Shown here: positions 62,495 through 64,000 of the stretch, piece by piece
Layout of the letters: every line of letters begins with the position of its first letter
How positions within the stretch are numbered: position 1 is the stretch's first letter
Origin: Rotaria socialis
Lineage: Eukaryota; Rotifera; Eurotatoria; Philodinida; Philodinidae
NCBI GenBank assembly: GCA_905331475.1
Contig: CAJNYU010002704.1
Location: 1-64,000, forward strand
Length of the DNA: 64,000 nucleotides
Reading direction: 5' to 3'
Notes under the pieces: model-generated
What the model was told of the DNA's origin: nothing
The model's database searches: none
What the model saw: the letters and a program-made list of their open reading frames with translations, nothing else
Position numbers and translations under genes: made by a program

Positions 62495-63732
62495 ATGTTT
62501 TTATTTCCAAAATCTGGTCTTGGACGATTTCTTTTATTAGTTATTATAATATCAACACTATCTTATATGGTACTTAACATAGTTTCGTTTGCCGGAACTC
62601 CATGGATAACTACTAATGTTGAAAACATTCAGTTTGGCCTTTGGAAAGTTTGTGATAAATCAACAAACGGATCTTGTAACCAATGGTCTGATAGAGTATA
62701 TAATACAAATACTACGAGAAATACTTTTTCAAGAGGAAAACCAAGTAAATAAATATTTATTTGGAAACGAATTTATCTTTTAATTCATACTATAAACAGG
62801 TTATATTCGAACAAGTCAAGCATTAGAAATAATATCTTTAATATTTTATGCATTTGCTGCTGCTCTTATTATAATTGGAATAATTAATTCAGATGGATTA
62901 CCATATATTTTTATGTTTCTTGGTGCTGCTGCACTTTTGTTCGTTGCAAGTATGTTTAAATCGATGAATGGATTTAAAAAGCAAGCGAACAATTTCTGTT
63001 GTTATTTTCTTCTTAGTGGTATTTCTCTCAGCAACATTAGGTGTAATGTCTGTTCAAGGTCGTTCGAATCGTATATCAGCATTTCTTGACTGGGCATGGT
63101 GGAATGGGATGGTTGGTCTTATTATGACTATAATCTGTTTTTTCGCATTAATTGCTTTAATTCTTGATATGAAATTCTCTTCAGTAAATCGACAAATACC
63201 AAAATTGAAAAGGTTATTTAAAAAGCAAGCAATTTTTCAATGTTTTATTTTATACTTTTCTTTTCATTTAAGAAAACCAAAGCAAACAGATATATTTGTT
63301 GCTCAACAAACTGTGCCATATCCTATGTCAATGCCAGTAACATTACCACCAATAATAGCACCAAATACATTCGTAACTCCACCAATGAGCTATGAAAATT
63401 ATCACGGATACAATTATCAAAATACAAATAATTATTTTTCTTTACCTGAAAATAATCTTCCAGTAGTTTATAATAATTTTCCGATTGCTGATAATAATTA
63501 TCCTACAGTTGATAATAATTTAAATGGATATTTTTTAAATCCTCCATTAACATACGGAGGAGGTCAATATCCATGGGATGAATATTCGAATAATCAAACT
63601 CCATCACCGATGATCTCAAATTTAGCTCGAGAATGTGTGTTACGTGCGTCCGATGCTCAATATGAAAGAGATTTACTTGGAACATATGGACAATCTGTTC
63701 AACCGTCGTATTATACGAATACTTATCTTTAG
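62495..63732 (+). CDS. Four-pass claudin/PMP22-like membrane protein
   Basis: Exons 62495-62744, 62800-62949 and 63017-63732 join in phase. A 60-bp GT-AG segment at 63213-63272 is probably a further intron (length divisible by three, so the frame is open either way); with it removed the protein has 351 aa. Helices: about 11-33 (RFLLLVIIISTLSYMVL), 91-112, 118-146 and 170-192. The first extracellular loop has W37, then GLW (48-50), C53 and C61, the W-GLW-C-C signature of the claudin/PMP22 superfamily. The cytoplasmic tail is long and rich in Asn, Tyr and Pro, with loose repeats (YNNFPIADNNYPTVDNN). Members act in cell junctions or as membrane organisers; which subgroup this is cannot be said. 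Confidence 0.8.
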
Positions 63733-64000
63733 AGAAAAAAAGAGAACAAATTTAAATGATCATATTGATCTTTTTTTTTATTTTGCTTTATTTAGTTCTT
63801 CTTTATCCCTCTTTCTATGTTTACAATGGCATGAGTAGCTGTCTAATTTGAAATCGAATATAAATGAAAATTTTAAAAATAAAATCATCAACATTTTCAA
63901 TAAAATCTGAAATCAAAGTTATACAAACTCTGAATCTGCGATAGAATAGATTCATTTAAATGCGATTCGAATAATAACTCGAATTGAGGGATTACCATTT
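63733..64000. other. 3' flank of the claudin-like gene
   Basis: Downstream sequence with an AATAAA at about 63880-63885 and another at about 63898-63903 that may serve as poly-A signals. Nothing else recognised. Confidence 0.4.

Overview
The window is nuclear DNA of a small-genome animal. It is AT-rich, and its genes are split by many short introns of about 55-80 bp with GT-AG borders. It carries conserved metazoan genes and a dense load of cut-and-paste transposons. The decayed gene families (F-box/leucine-rich, TMEM272-like) together with partial gene duplicates recall bdelloid rotifers; that assignment is an inference from style and families, not from a marker gene.

Layout. 1-5.4 kb is a nest of mobile elements: an old hAT-like element (645-5383) interrupted by a 5'-truncated LINE and by a small non-autonomous hAT. 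6.5-14.9 kb (minus) is a 12-exon ZFHX3/ZFHX4-type gene encoding four homeodomains and about a dozen zinc fingers; 15-17 kb is its likely upstream region. 18-26 kb holds a foldback element, an F-box-family relic, a short spliced gene 3' part, a possible membrane-protein relic and a second copy of the small hAT. 26.8-28.4 kb (minus) is TM2D2, with a hAT element inserted exactly at a splice donor. 32.2-36.0 kb (plus) is a complete 9-exon HCN (Ih) channel. 36-51 kb is a decaying block flanked by two copies of the HCN-tail/QNG1-head junction, containing hAT elements, an unidentified gene, a TMEM272-like relic, an F-box gene with one internal stop, and a many-stop pseudogene. 52.0-53.4 kb (plus) is an intact QNG1 (queuosine salvage) gene. 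59-61 kb holds relics of an ERG-type potassium channel and of XPB/ERCC3. 62.5-63.7 kb (plus) is a four-pass claudin/PMP22-like protein.

There is no operon-like functional grouping. The most informative structures are the hAT insertion in TM2D2, whose first bases appear to rebuild the 5' splice site, and the HCN-QNG1 duplication: each copy keeps a different gene intact, a later hAT insertion is present in only one copy, and the matching empty site can be read in the other.
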